Assembly (NCBI RefSeq): GCF_043197795.1
Contig: NZ_JBICTU010000025.1
Coordinates: 62,001-126,000, forward strand
Source: Sphaerisporangium sp040649355
GTDB taxonomy: Bacteria > Actinomycetota > Actinomycetes > Streptosporangiales > Streptosporangiaceae
DNA: 64,000 nt
Direction of reading: 5' to 3'
Part shown: positions 18,114 to 26,763 of the stretch, one piece after another
Layout of the letters: each line of letters begins with the position of its first letter
Numbering within the stretch: position 1 is the stretch's first letter
Translations under genes and position numbers: made by a program
The notes under the pieces: model-generated
Databases searched by the model: none
Seen by the model: only the letters and a program-made list of their open reading frames with translations
What the model was told of the DNA's origin: nothing

Positions 18114-21070
18114 CACGGGTGCGTGCTGAAGACGTGGTCGACGAGCCTGGCGGTGGCCTTCCCGTCGTCCCGGGGCGCGTAGGTGCGGACGAACGCGTCG
18201 TACCGGTCGGCGTAGTCGCCGGAGAGCGCGTCGATGAGGCGCACGGCCTCGATCACGTCGCTTCCCTCCGACAGCAGCGGCCCCGGGGCCTGGGTGCGCA
18301 GGTCGAGGTAGAGGCCGCGCGTGTTCCGGTAACGCTCCAAGTCGTACCCGAAGAAGACCATCGGGCGCCGGGTCACCGCGAAGTCGAACATCACCGAGGA
18401 GTAGTCGGTGATCAGCACATCAGCGATCAGCAAAAGATCGGCCATATCGGGGTAAGTCGTGACGTCGATGGCGAAGGGATACTCCCGGCTCATCGGCCCC
18501 GGACGCACCAGAGACGCGGGGCCGGGGACCACCAGCCCCGGAACCGTCGGCGGCGCCTGCGCCATGTGGCCCCGGACCAGCAGCACGTGGTCGCGCCCGA
18601 GCACCCGCCTGGCCTCGGCGAGGTCGAGCCGCACCGAGCTGTTCCTGCGGTCGTGGTCGCGCCACGTCGGGGCGTACAGCACCACGCGCTTGCCCACCGG
18701 CACCCCGAGGCTCCGCCGCACGGCCGCCGCGAGATCGGACCGGTCGTGGGCGAGGACGTCGTTGCGCGGATAGCCGGACTCGATGATCTCTCCACCGTAG
18801 CCGAACGCGCGGCGCAGCACCTCGGAGCCCCAAGGGCTCTGCGTGACGAGCAGGTCCCAGTTGGCCACCTCGGCGGCCTGGCGGTACCAGGCGGCCGGCC
18901 TCGGCTCGCGGGACATGTGGCGCTGGTCGCCTCCGACGCGCTTGAGCGGGGTGCCGTGCCAGGTCTGCACGCAGGTCTGGTCCTCGCGGGCACGGAACCA
19001 CTGGGGAAGCATCGTGTTGGTGATGATGTGGCTCGACCTGGCCAGCGCCGTGTAGTGCTCGCGGCCGCCCTCGCGCACGACCGTGGGCGTGACGCCGGGA
19101 CCGAGACCCAGCGCGGCGGAGTCCGGCGGGACGAAGGCGCCGTCCTTGACGACCCAGATGTGCTCGCGGTCGTCGCCGCGCCGAAGCCGCTCCTCGTAGA
19201 TCGCCCGCGCGCTGTCGGAGTAGGACCGGCCGTCGAAGGACACGTACACCGTGGCGTCGCGCAGCTCGCGGCGGCGCTCGGCGGGGTAGTGGACCCTGCG
19301 CAGCGCCCAGAGACCGCCCGCGCCCTTCTCGTCGTCCGGCAGGTGCTCGGCGGCGACCAGGACGGGAACGTCGAAGCGCGTGGCCACCAGGCGGTACTCA
19401 CGGTCGCCCACGATGTGGACGCCCTCGTCGAGCGTGTCGAGCAGGCGGTGGTCCACCCGCAGGGGCGCGGTCGTGCCCTTGCCGCCCGCGACCGACAGGC
19501 TCCAGGCGCCCGACGCCAGCGCCACCGTGCCGCCGAACCGGGGCATGGCTCCCGGCGCGAGCCGTACGGAGAAGTCCGAACCGGAGCGCCCGAGCGGCAC
19601 ACGGTAGGTCAGGCCGGCCCGCTGGCGCAGCACTATCTCGCGCTGCCCCGGGTCGGTGTCGGGATAGGTGCCCGCCAGCGTCAGCGTGCCGTCGTCACTC
19701 CACGTGGCCGAGGTGATCACCGGCCAGACGCGGTGGGCCGAGACCACGGCCCGGTCGCGCCGGTCGCGAAGCACGGTGACCTCGCGGCGGTCGATCGCGA
19801 GGTGGGTCTCGGCGGTGTTCTCCATCATGACCGGCGCGGCCGGATCGCCCTTGGGCTCGATCCAGAGGCGGCGGGCGTCCCGCTCCTTCATCAGGGCGGG
19901 CACGGCGAGCGCGACCGAGAACCGCGTGCCGCCCTCCACCGGAGTGAAGTCGGCGTGGATGCGGTGGCCGCCGAGGCGGGCCCTGCCCTTGGTCGCCGTC
20001 GTGCCGGGCAGGAAGCCGGTCAGCTCGATCTGGTCGGCGACGTGCGCGACCCCGGTCAGCTCGGCCCTTGTGGGCTGGAGCACGACCTGGAAGGCCCGGT
20101 CGGAGGTCCACGCCGGGCGCACCCACCAGCCGGGACGGACGCGGAGCCCGGCCGGGCGCTCGGTGCGCCCCACCACGGGACCGCGCAGGGCGCCGGTGGC
20201 CCGCGCGCCACGGCTCCAGATGACGATGTCGGCACGCCAGGTGGTGGTGTCGGGGACCGCCGGCCGGTGGCGCAGCAGCCGCTGGGCGCCGTGGACGGCG
20301 GCGCGGATCGCCGCGCGCCAGCGCAGCGACCACGGCCGTACCTCGGCCACGAACCCGGCCCAGTCGTAGTTGCAGCCCGGCTCGCCCGCGCCGTGGGTGG
20401 TCTCCGGACGGTAGACGCGACGGGTGCGCGCGTAGACGGGCGGCACCCAGCGAGGGCCCCTGAGCACCACGGTCGCGCGGTTGAGTCGCCGGCTCCGCAC
20501 GGACAGCCCGACGAGGTAGGCGTGGCCGGTGACGCGCAGCCGCCCGCCGTGCCAGGAGACGTCGTCGACCTCGGTCACCGGGACGAGGTCGGACCTGCGC
20601 AGGCGGAAGAGCGGTTCGGGCGCGACCACGGGCAGGTCGGCGTACCAGGCGAGGCCCTTGCGCACCCTCTTGGACGGCTCGGCCGTGGCGGCCACCAGGT
20701 TCGCCAGCTCGTCGCCCTGGGCGAGCTCGGCCGGGTCGCGGTTCTCGATGAGGTAGCAGGCCAGCCGCCGGGCGACCGGCAGGCGGCGCTTGACCGATGG
20801 CTCCACCTCGGACAGGTAGTCGCGCAGCAGGTCGATGGCCTGCCGCAGGCGGGTGGCGTCGCGTCTGGCGGCGGTCTCCAGCCGCAGGGCCAGGAGCCCG
20901 TTGAGCGCCTCGGCGTGCAGCCGCCGGCGTTCGGAGCGGGTCAGACCCGTGGAGTGGACGGCCGCGATCAGCGCGTCGAGCGGCTCTCCCCTGTCATAGA
21001 GGTCCTGGGCGGCCCGCAGCCGGTCGGCGACGATGTCGCCGGTCCGCGCGGGCGTGGCACCGGTGTCCAT
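18113..21070 (-). CDS. TagF-like CDP-glycerol glycerophosphotransferase (teichoic-acid type polymerase)
   Basis: About 985 residues. The C-terminal third (about 610-970) is a Glyphos_transf domain with VQTWHGTPLKRVG, ESGYPRND, LYAPTWRD and ITDYSSVMFDFAV. Such enzymes polymerise glycerol- or ribitol-phosphate units of wall teichoic acid at the inner membrane face. The first 600 residues are unlike known TagF N-termini: a helical start, then several beta-rich repeats around YADLPVVAPEPLFRLRRSDLVPV and later LTGFLPGTT. The ATG at 21070 is chosen over a TTG 33 nt upstream. The last base of its stop overlaps the PemK-fold gene. Confidence 0.82.
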   Translation of the reverse strand: MDTGATPARTGDIVADRLRAAQDLYDRGEPLDALIAAVHSTGLTRSERRRLHAEALNGLLALRLETAARRDATRLRQAIDLLRDYLSEVEPSVKRRLPVARRLACYLIENRDPAELAQGDELANLVAATAEPSKRVRKGLAWYADLPVVAPEPLFRLRRSDLVPVTEVDDVSWHGGRLRVTGHAYLVGLSVRSRRLNRATVVLRGPRWVPPVYARTRRVYRPETTHGAGEPGCNYDWAGFVAEVRPWSLRWRAAIRAAVHGAQRLLRHRPAVPDTTTWRADIVIWSRGARATGALRGPVVGRTERPAGLRVRPGWWVRPAWTSDRAFQVVLQPTRAELTGVAHVADQIELTGFLPGTTATKGRARLGGHRIHADFTPVEGGTRFSVALAVPALMKERDARRLWIEPKGDPAAPVMMENTAETHLAIDRREVTVLRDRRDRAVVSAHRVWPVITSATWSDDGTLTLAGTYPDTDPGQREIVLRQRAGLTYRVPLGRSGSDFSVRLAPGAMPRFGGTVALASGAWSLSVAGGKGTTAPLRVDHRLLDTLDEGVHIVGDREYRLVATRFDVPVLVAAEHLPDDEKGAGGLWALRRVHYPAERRRELRDATVYVSFDGRSYSDSARAIYEERLRRGDDREHIWVVKDGAFVPPDSAALGLGPGVTPTVVREGGREHYTALARSSHIITNTMLPQWFRAREDQTCVQTWHGTPLKRVGGDQRHMSREPRPAAWYRQAAEVANWDLLVTQSPWGSEVLRRAFGYGGEIIESGYPRNDVLAHDRSDLAAAVRRSLGVPVGKRVVLYAPTWRDHDRRNSSVRLDLAEARRVLGRDHVLLVRGHMAQAPPTVPGLVVPGPASLVRPGPMSREYPFAIDVTTYPDMADLLLIADVLITDYSSVMFDFAVTRRPMVFFGYDLERYRNTRGLYLDLRTQAPGPLLSEGSDVIEAVRLIDALSGDYADRYDAFVRTYAPRDDGKATARLVDHVFSTHP

Positions 21071-21141
21071 CAGGGAGGCACCGCCTTTCCAGTCTGACCG
21101 CAAAGGGCGTACCTGGAATGGTAATGCGACTTACTGAGAAC

Positions 21142-21444
21142 TCACTGATGATCTCCCTGCCATCGGGCGTGGCGCATATCGGCGCGCTCTCCCCGCAGGG
21201 GCGTGCCCTCCTCCCTCCACCGCGACAGGCACCTGCTCTCGTGGCCGGGAGGCGGGGTGCCGTCGGCGTGGACGACACGCCACCAGGGGACGCCGCCTCC
21301 CCAGGTGGACATCACGCGGCCGACCTGCCTCGGGCCGCCCTCCTCAAGATATTCGGCGATGTCGCCGTAGGACATGACCCTTCCCGGCGGGATGCGCTCG
21401 ACCAGGTCGAGCACCCGCTCGGCGAAGGCGGTCGGATCGGTCAT
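21142..21444 (-). CDS. Alkyltransferase-like (ATL) DNA-repair protein
   Basis: About 100 residues with the MGMT-fold DNA-binding core: IPPGRVMSYGDIAEYL, RQVGRVMSTW and VPWWRVVHADG. In true O6-alkylguanine transferases this last motif is PCHRV with the acceptor Cys. Here the Cys is replaced by Trp, the hallmark of ATL proteins, which flag alkylated bases for nucleotide excision repair without transferring the alkyl group. A comparable gene (Rv3204) lies beside adnAB in mycobacteria. The start overlaps the upstream gene's stop in ATGA (21441-21444). Confidence 0.88.
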   Translation of the reverse strand: MTDPTAFAERVLDLVERIPPGRVMSYGDIAEYLEEGGPRQVGRVMSTWGGGVPWWRVVHADGTPPPGHESRCLSRWREEGTPLRGERADMRHARWQGDHQ

Positions 21445-21815
21445 GCGCTCCACTGGGCGGGGCCGAAGGAGAGGATCTCCTCAAGCTTCCCGAACTCGTA
21501 GGCCGCGTCGCCGTTCACCTGTTCGACGATGCCGTCTCGGATGCCGTAGGCCTCGCCGTCCTCACCCACCAGGCTCCCGCCGAGCATTCCGGCGAGCCGC
21601 GCGAGCTGGGCGACCTCCCAGTCGGAGGTCGGCTTCCCGTACAGGCGCCCCTGCCAGATGGCGACGGCGTACTCGCCGTCGCCGTGGCGCGCGAAGACCT
21701 CACCGGCCTCCGGTGTGCCGCGCAGCTCCAAGCCGGCGTCCGCCGACGCCGTCGCCTCCGTCAGCTCGGCGTAGGCGAGCGGCGATTCGCGTTGTACACG
21801 CAACTCGTATCCCAC
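21441..21815 (-). CDS. Hypothetical protein, 124 residues, coupled to ATL
   Basis: A soluble, acidic protein from a GTG at 21815 (GYELRVQRESPLAYAELTEA...). It contains GEVFARHGDGEYAVAIWQGRLYGKPTSDWEV and a C-terminal GDAAYEFGKLEEILSFGPAQW. It overlaps the ATL gene by 4 nt, so the two are probably one operon. No named domain is recognised. A link to repair is only suggested by the coupling. Confidence 0.72.
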   Translation of the reverse strand: MGYELRVQRESPLAYAELTEATASADAGLELRGTPEAGEVFARHGDGEYAVAIWQGRLYGKPTSDWEVAQLARLAGMLGGSLVGEDGEAYGIRDGIVEQVNGDAAYEFGKLEEILSFGPAQWSA

Positions 21816-21940
21816 GAGACGGGAACCCTAGCGAACCTTTACCGACTCACTGGTACAGGAAAGTGCAAGTTCGGTCAGACCGCATCCGAAATGCCGCCGA
21901 ACGGCGGCCGAACAGCGCCCCAATCGCGTCCACCACGTGA

Positions 21941-23137
21941 TCATTGCCGTTCTGAACGGCGGGTGAGCACGACCACACCGGCTCCGAACCCGATGAGCCC
22001 GAGGAGAACGCCCGCGCTGTAGACCCAGAGTCGCACGGGATCGGGCCCAGGCGGGGTAGGCGCGGGTGCCGTCGTGCCGTTTCCGAAATGGAGGTCGCTC
22101 TTCACCGGAAGCGAGGTGGCGTATCCCGTGAGCTCGCCCGCGCGCTTGAGCGCGGCGGCCACGTCGATGACCCCGAAACCCACTTTGTCGTCATAACGAG
22201 CGGCGGGCTTCTTCTGGGTGGTGGACGTCAGCGCACGGGCAACCAAATCAGGGCTTAGATTCGGATATTTCGCCTTTATAAGGGCGACCGCCCCGGCGAC
22301 CAGCGCGGTCGAGGCGCTGCTCCCCTCCATCTCCTGGTACCCGCCGCCGGGAACCGCGGCGGGGACCCCCACGCCGGGCGCGCCCACCAGCACCGAGAGG
22401 TTGTCGCTGCTGAACCCGGCGGCCTTGCCCTGCTTGTCGACCGCGCCGACCCCGATCACCCCCGCGTAGCCCGCGGGGAAGCTCCAGAACGAGGTGCCGT
22501 ACTTGCGCGCGTACTCGGAGTCGCCGTCGTTGCCCACCGCGGCCACCAGCACCACACCGCGCGCCAGCGCGTACGCCACGGCCTGCCGGTCGGCCCGCTG
22601 CGTGGCGTACTCCCCGAGCGACATGCTGATGACCTTGGCCCCGTGGTCGGTCGCGTAGCGCAACGCCCTCGACAGCGGGCTCTCGCTGGGCAGGCCGAGA
22701 CCGTCGTCGGGCTCGACGAGGTCGTAGTCGAACTCGTCCTCGGCGATCACGGGAACCGACAGGATGCGCGCGTCGGGGGCCACGCCGAGCAGGCCGCCGT
22801 CGTGGCCGGAACCCGCGATCAGAGAAGCCATCGCCGTGCCGTGCGGCCCTACGGGCGACGCGCCGTCGTCGAACACGCTGGACCGCATGTCGGGAGCGAC
22901 GGTGACCTTGCCCTTGAGCACCGGGGCCTTCGAGTCGACGGCGCTGTCGACCACGGCCACGGTCACCCCTGCCCCCCGGGTGACCTTCCACGCCTGCTCG
23001 GCGTTGATCGCGTCGAGCACCCATCGTTGCTGGTCACGCACTCCATCGGCCCGCACGGGAGGCGCCAGCAGCCCCGCGAGCGCCACGACCCCCGCCACGG
23101 CGCAGGCTCGCGCCGCGACCGCCCGCGCCCTCAACAC
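21941..23137 (-). CDS. Mycosin-like S8 serine protease (copy 1), signal peptide and C-terminal membrane anchor
   Basis: About 398 residues from a GTG that overlaps the upstream gene by 7 nt. A signal segment (VAGVVALAGLLAPPVRA) is followed by a subtilase domain with Asp64 (AVVDSAVD), His99 (GPHGTAMASLIAG), the oxyanion Asn (VGNDGD) and the catalytic Ser at about 275 in an unusual context (EGSSAST, where GTSMA is usual). A C-terminal hydrophobic helix (VYSAGVLLGLIGFGAGVVVL) and short basic tail anchor it outside the membrane. This is the architecture of type VII secretion mycosins, but no ESX genes are in the window. It is the fourth gene of a duplicated protease module. Confidence 0.87.
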   Translation of the reverse strand: MLRARAVAARACAVAGVVALAGLLAPPVRADGVRDQQRWVLDAINAEQAWKVTRGAGVTVAVVDSAVDSKAPVLKGKVTVAPDMRSSVFDDGASPVGPHGTAMASLIAGSGHDGGLLGVAPDARILSVPVIAEDEFDYDLVEPDDGLGLPSESPLSRALRYATDHGAKVISMSLGEYATQRADRQAVAYALARGVVLVAAVGNDGDSEYARKYGTSFWSFPAGYAGVIGVGAVDKQGKAAGFSSDNLSVLVGAPGVGVPAAVPGGGYQEMEGSSASTALVAGAVALIKAKYPNLSPDLVARALTSTTQKKPAARYDDKVGFGVIDVAAALKRAGELTGYATSLPVKSDLHFGNGTTAPAPTPPGPDPVRLWVYSAGVLLGLIGFGAGVVVLTRRSERQ

Positions 23138-24036
23138 ACGTTCCCCTGGGTGCAGCGCGGGATCTCGGGGGGCGCCGAGAGGCCACGGGCGATGTGCCCG
23201 GCGACGGACTGCGCCGTCGGCCACAGCTCGCTGTGGGGGATCTCCTCGATCGGCACGGACTCACGAGTGCGCCCGTCGGCGTAGCCGGCGGCGGAGAAGA
23301 CGATGTACGGCCCCGCGCCCGTCCAGCTCGTACGCTGGCGCTGCGCGGCCCCGAAGGACTCGGTGGCCGTGCCGGGAAACGCCACGGGCCGCACGCCCAC
23401 GCGGTCGTCCACGGGCAGGTCGCCCCCGGTCTGCACCCGGGTCTCCTCGTCGTCGAGCACGGCCACCCCCACGGTCATCACGAAAGTCGAGGTCTGGTCG
23501 ACGTACGTCGCGCGCAGCATGGTGCGGCAGCCGTGTTGCCGCAGGACGGTGGCGACGGGGGCGTCCACCACCGACGTACACGGCGCCTCCTTCGCGATGC
23601 CGACCCTGCGGGCGTACTGCCGCACCCGGGACAGGCCGAGATACTCCACCTCTGCGGGGAAGACGGCGTCGGCCCGCCAGGCGTACCAGCGCCGGGCGAC
23701 GTCCTCCTCGGCGAAACGGGTGCGCTCGGCGACCGTGAGCGGTCGCGCCCGGGTCTCCTGGAGCAGGCCGACCACACCGAGCAGCACGTTGGTCGCCGCG
23801 ATGGCGAGGATGGTGCCCATGATCAGAAGGAACAGGGATCGAAACCGGACCCCCCGCTCAAGCTCCATGCGGTCGATCGCCGCCTGCGCGTCGGCGGCAC
23901 GTGCCCGGGCGCCGGCCCACGGCCGCGCCGCCCCATGGGCGCCATCGCCTGAAGGAAGCCTTCCCGCGCTCCGCGCGCCCTTCACACGTGCGGGCCAGGG
24001 CGTCACCGGTCGTGACCGTGGCTCCTCAGGCGACAT
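23131..24036 (-). CDS. Membrane-anchored partner protein of mycosin copy 1
   Basis: 301 residues: a long basic cytoplasmic N-terminus, one membrane segment (LFLLIMGTILAIAATNVLLGVVGLL, about 68-92), and an extracytoplasmic part. It is a paralogue of the protein encoded at 25422-26141: both share (A)RRW..W....FPA, ARRVGI, two spaced Cys in ...C..VVDA...GCR..LRATY.D, V.T.GVA, AGPY.V, and a C-terminal Cys pair (CTQGNVC). It overlaps mycosin copy 1 by 7 nt. The family is not one I can name; I infer an exported partner, inhibitor or chaperone of the protease. Confidence 0.72.
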   Translation of the reverse strand: MSPEEPRSRPVTPWPARVKGARSAGRLPSGDGAHGAARPWAGARARAADAQAAIDRMELERGVRFRSLFLLIMGTILAIAATNVLLGVVGLLQETRARPLTVAERTRFAEEDVARRWYAWRADAVFPAEVEYLGLSRVRQYARRVGIAKEAPCTSVVDAPVATVLRQHGCRTMLRATYVDQTSTFVMTVGVAVLDDEETRVQTGGDLPVDDRVGVRPVAFPGTATESFGAAQRQRTSWTGAGPYIVFSAAGYADGRTRESVPIEEIPHSELWPTAQSVAGHIARGLSAPPEIPRCTQGNVC

Positions 24037-24045
24037 ACATCGATG

Positions 24046-25428
24046 CTACGTCGGCGCCTGCTGCCGCCAACCCGGTTGGGGCTCCCGGGGATCATCGTGT
24101 TCTGTGTGGTCTCTGTGGTCCCTGTCGCTCCTGGTGCGCCTGGTGCGCCGTACGAGCATGATCACGACGGTGAGGCTCGCGCCCGCGCAGGCGGTGGCCG
24201 CCAGCGCGACCCCGCCGTACACAGTGATCATGCCCGTGTCACGCCGGACTACCTGCACCGGAGGCAGGGCGGCGGGCGCCGCGCCGGTGTCGTCGGTCAT
24301 CGGAAGGTCGGTGTCCTGGACGCCGGGGCCGGAGGCGGTGTGCCGGTGCCGGGCCAGCCGCGCGGCCTCGGCGAGCGACCGGGCCGCGTTGACCACGCCG
24401 AAGCCCATACCGGGGTCGTAGCCCCTGGCCGGGCGGCGGGTGGCGCCGGTGGTGAGCGCCTGGGCGACAAGCGCAGGCGACATTCTCGGATATTTCGCTT
24501 TTATCAGGGCGGCGACCCCGGAGACGAGCGCCGTCGCCTGCGACGTGCCCCTGCCCACCCAGTACTGGTCGCCCGGACCCGCCCCGAAGATGTCCACTCC
24601 GGGCGCCGCGAGGAGGACCAGCGAGTTGCGGTTGGAGAAGGACGCCTTGTGCATGCCGCGATCCGCCGCCGCGACCGAGATCACGCCGGGTAACGAGGCC
24701 GGATAGGAGTACGGCCCGTCCTTGCGGCCCGCCCCGTCGTTGCCCGCCGCCGCCACCAGGACCACGCCCTTGGAGATGGCGTACCTGATCGCCGCCCGTT
24801 CCTGCCGGGTCGGCTGGTCCTTGGAGATCGACATGTTGATCACGGCGGCGCCGTGGTCGACGGCGTAGCGGATGCCGCGCGCGACCACGTTCTCGAACCG
24901 CGCCTCGGAGTTGAAGTCGTGGAAGCCCGGCTCGTCGTCCTCCAGGATGACCCGCACCGAGAGCACCCTGGCGGCCGGCGCGACCCCGATCACCCCGTCC
25001 GCGCGCCCCGGGCCGTGCCCGTGCCCGGCGATCAGCGAGGCCATGTACGTGCCGTGCAGTCGGAGCGGCGCGACCCCGCGCGGGTTCGCGCCCGAAGTGA
25101 GGTCGGGGCCGGTGATCACGGATCCGGCCAGGTCGTGGTGCCGGGGGTCGACCCCCGAGTCCAGCACCGCGACCTTGACCCCAGCGCCGCGGGTGATCCG
25201 CCAGGCGGCGGCCACGTCGAGGGTGCGCATCACCTGGCGCTGGCTCCCGCGCACCTGGTCGGCCAGCGCGGGCCCCGCCGCGAGCGTGCCCATGACCAGC
25301 AGGACGAGCAGGACCGGCAGCAGAGCGAGCACCGAGCACGCGGACAGGACGGCGCGCGGGAGCGGCACGGCCCGGGTCAGCGCGGACAGGACCGCGCGCG
25401 GGAGCGGCACGGCCCGGGCGGTCAGCAC
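24046..25428 (-). CDS. Mycosin-like S8 serine protease (copy 2)
   Basis: 460 residues from a GTG overlapping the upstream gene by 7 nt. After a duplicated N-terminal stretch and a signal segment (VLALLPVLLVLLVMGTLAA), the subtilase domain carries Asp90 (AVLDSGVD), His (RLHGTYMASLIAG), Asn (AAGNDGAG) and Ser (GRGTSQATALVSG), all in canonical contexts. A C-terminal helix (ITVYGGVALAATACAGASLTVVIMLV) and a basic/acidic tail (RRTRRTRSDRDHRDH) follow. The stop is 9 bp before the next gene, so all four genes of the module read as one operon. Confidence 0.88.
   Translation of the reverse strand: MLTARAVPLPRAVLSALTRAVPLPRAVLSACSVLALLPVLLVLLVMGTLAAGPALADQVRGSQRQVMRTLDVAAAWRITRGAGVKVAVLDSGVDPRHHDLAGSVITGPDLTSGANPRGVAPLRLHGTYMASLIAGHGHGPGRADGVIGVAPAARVLSVRVILEDDEPGFHDFNSEARFENVVARGIRYAVDHGAAVINMSISKDQPTRQERAAIRYAISKGVVLVAAAGNDGAGRKDGPYSYPASLPGVISVAAADRGMHKASFSNRNSLVLLAAPGVDIFGAGPGDQYWVGRGTSQATALVSGVAALIKAKYPRMSPALVAQALTTGATRRPARGYDPGMGFGVVNAARSLAEAARLARHRHTASGPGVQDTDLPMTDDTGAAPAALPPVQVVRRDTGMITVYGGVALAATACAGASLTVVIMLVRRTRRTRSDRDHRDHTEHDDPREPQPGWRQQAPT
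25339..25425 (-). repeat. Tandem 42/45-bp duplication at the 5' end of mycosin copy 2
   Basis: Units 25339-25380 and 25381-25425 are nearly identical and encode RAVPLPRAVLSA twice, immediately before the signal-peptide core. The duplication lengthens the charged n-region of the signal sequence. Confidence 0.8.
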
Positions 25429-26141
25429 TGCCAGTCCTTGCCCGCGCAGTCGGGACGCGCGGGGGTGGCCAGCGTGGTGAGGATCCGGTCTTCCAGATCG
25501 GAGGTGAAGCTGAAGATGGTGGAACGCTGGTGGCCGACCGACCGGGCCGGCCTCCCGTCGACCTGGCCCGCCGTGGTGAGCACGAGGTACGGCCCGGCCT
25601 GCCCCAGCGAGGACGCCTGGCGGGCGGCGGCGGTGAAGCGGTCGGCGACGGTCTGGGGGAAGGCCAGCGCCCGCAGCCCGGGTGAGGGCACCCCTCCCGG
25701 CGGGAACGCCGCCCTGGCCGCGAGCGCGGACCCCTGGTCGGGGAAGGCGGCCACCCCGATGGTCACGACCACACCCTGCAGCGCGTCCAGGTATGTGGCT
25801 CGGAGCACGGCCCGGCAGCCGGCCGCCTTCAACGCGGTCCTGAGCGCGGCGTCCACGGCCGCCGCGCAGTCGGTGCGCGAGGAGATGCCCACCCTACGGG
25901 CGTTCTCCTTGCCGCCCTGCTCGGCGATGTACGGCAGGTAGGCGGGGAAGATCTCGCCCGCGGACCACACCTGCCAGCGGCGGGCGGTCTCCTCCACCGA
26001 GGCCTGCTGGATCTCGGCGGCGCTCGGACCACGGGTCAGCTCGGCGCCCGCGGCCCCCGCCGCCACTCCGGCGACGATCGCGCAGATCAAAGTGAGCGCT
26101 GATGCCACCACAAGGGACGGCCAGGCACGCGACTCACTCAC
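25422..26141 (-). CDS. Membrane-anchored partner protein of mycosin copy 2
   Basis: About 239 residues from a GTG at 26141. The frame is open far upstream, but that region overlaps the divergent promoter. An N-terminal hydrophobic segment (LVVASALTLICAIVAGVAAG) is followed by an extracytoplasmic domain paralogous to the protein at 23131-24036: ARRW.VW..GEIFPA, ARRVGI, C...VDA, AGCRAVLRATYLD, VVTIGVA, AFP, AGPYLV, and a C-terminal CAGKDWQC. It is the first gene of the four-gene operon and overlaps the protease by 7 nt, with the protease GTG inside its last Cys codons. Confidence 0.72.
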   Translation of the reverse strand: MSESRAWPSLVVASALTLICAIVAGVAAGAAGAELTRGPSAAEIQQASVEETARRWQVWSAGEIFPAYLPYIAEQGGKENARRVGISSRTDCAAAVDAALRTALKAAGCRAVLRATYLDALQGVVVTIGVAAFPDQGSALAARAAFPPGGVPSPGLRALAFPQTVADRFTAAARQASSLGQAGPYLVLTTAGQVDGRPARSVGHQRSTIFSFTSDLEDRILTTLATPARPDCAGKDWQC

Positions 26142-26203
26142 CTGCCCGACCCTAACGCCCTCGGTGGGGAGGCATCCGCCGTTCCATCCGCATAGATCCC
26201 TTT

Positions 26204-26243
26204 GGAAAGTACTTGACGGTATGGAAAGTGGAAAGTACTTTCC
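26204..26243. promoter_or_regulatory. Operator: perfect 14-bp palindrome plus upstream half-matched copy
   Basis: GGAAAGTACTTTCC at 26230-26243 is a perfect palindrome. A second GGAAAGTACTT lies at 26204-26214, and TGGAAAGT occurs three times (26203, 26222, 26229). The cluster lies 26-65 bp upstream of the membrane-protein ATG and 63-102 bp upstream of the divergent protease operon. The downstream winged-helix protein is the obvious candidate binder. Confidence 0.75.
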
Positions 26244-26268
26244 TGATTGGAAACGATGGGAGACATCC

Positions 26269-26763
26269 ATGGACGCCACCCCCGAGGACGCCCCGTACAT
26301 CAGCCCGGAGGCCGCCGCGCGGAGCCTGCGCGAGATCCGCTCGTCCCAGGCGGGCATCGTCAGGGCCCGGCCCTGGTTCCCCACCTGGTATCCCACCGGC
26401 GTCGGCGTCTACGTGACCGGGGTGCAGTTCCTCACCGAGCCGGGCTCCTCCCGGCCACTGGCTGTGACGGGCATCACCCTGCTGACCCTGGGCCTTGCCG
26501 CCCTGGTGTTCGCCCTGGCCCGCACCAACCGGCAGGTCCCCCATCGCAGCCTCGTCAGGCCCGGGCTGGTCGGCGCCTTCGTCGCCTGGCTGCTGGTGGG
26601 AGTCGCCCTCTGCCTGGTGCTCGCGGTCGCCCTGACCTCCGCCGAGGTCCCTTACGCGCGCACGTGCGCGGGCCTCGCCATGACGGCGTACCTGGCGATC
26701 ACCGGCTGGGCCGTCGCCCGCGCGATCACGCGGCGCATAGCGGCGAAGATCGAGCAAGGCTGA
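26269..26763 (+). CDS. Small integral membrane protein, partner of the winged-helix regulator
   Basis: 164 residues. The ATG at 26269 has GGGAG 6 nt upstream. A cytoplasmic N-terminus (MDATPEDAPYISPEAAARSLREI) and about four hydrophobic segments follow (GVGVYVTGVQF, AVTGITLLTLGLAALVFAL, LVGAFVAWLLVGVALCLVLAVAL, MTAYLAITGWAVARAI). The stop overlaps the regulator start (TGATG), so the two are co-translated. Membrane proteins paired this way with a small winged-helix protein recur in actinomycetes. The function is unknown; a signal-sensing or transport role is inference. Confidence 0.72.
   Translation: MDATPEDAPYISPEAAARSLREIRSSQAGIVRARPWFPTWYPTGVGVYVTGVQFLTEPGSSRPLAVTGITLLTLGLAALVFALARTNRQVPHRSLVRPGLVGAFVAWLLVGVALCLVLAVALTSAEVPYARTCAGLAMTAYLAITGWAVARAITRRIAAKIEQG

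Noticed and set aside
18119..21097. Long plus-strand open frame opposite the TagF-like gene
   Set aside because: Same antisense effect of G/C-ending codons; no recognisable motif, and the minus frame has Glyphos_transf signatures.
21941..25428. Type VII secretion (ESX) locus
   Set aside because: Only mycosin-like proteases are present; no EccB, EccC, EccD, EccE or WXG100 gene is found in the flanks.
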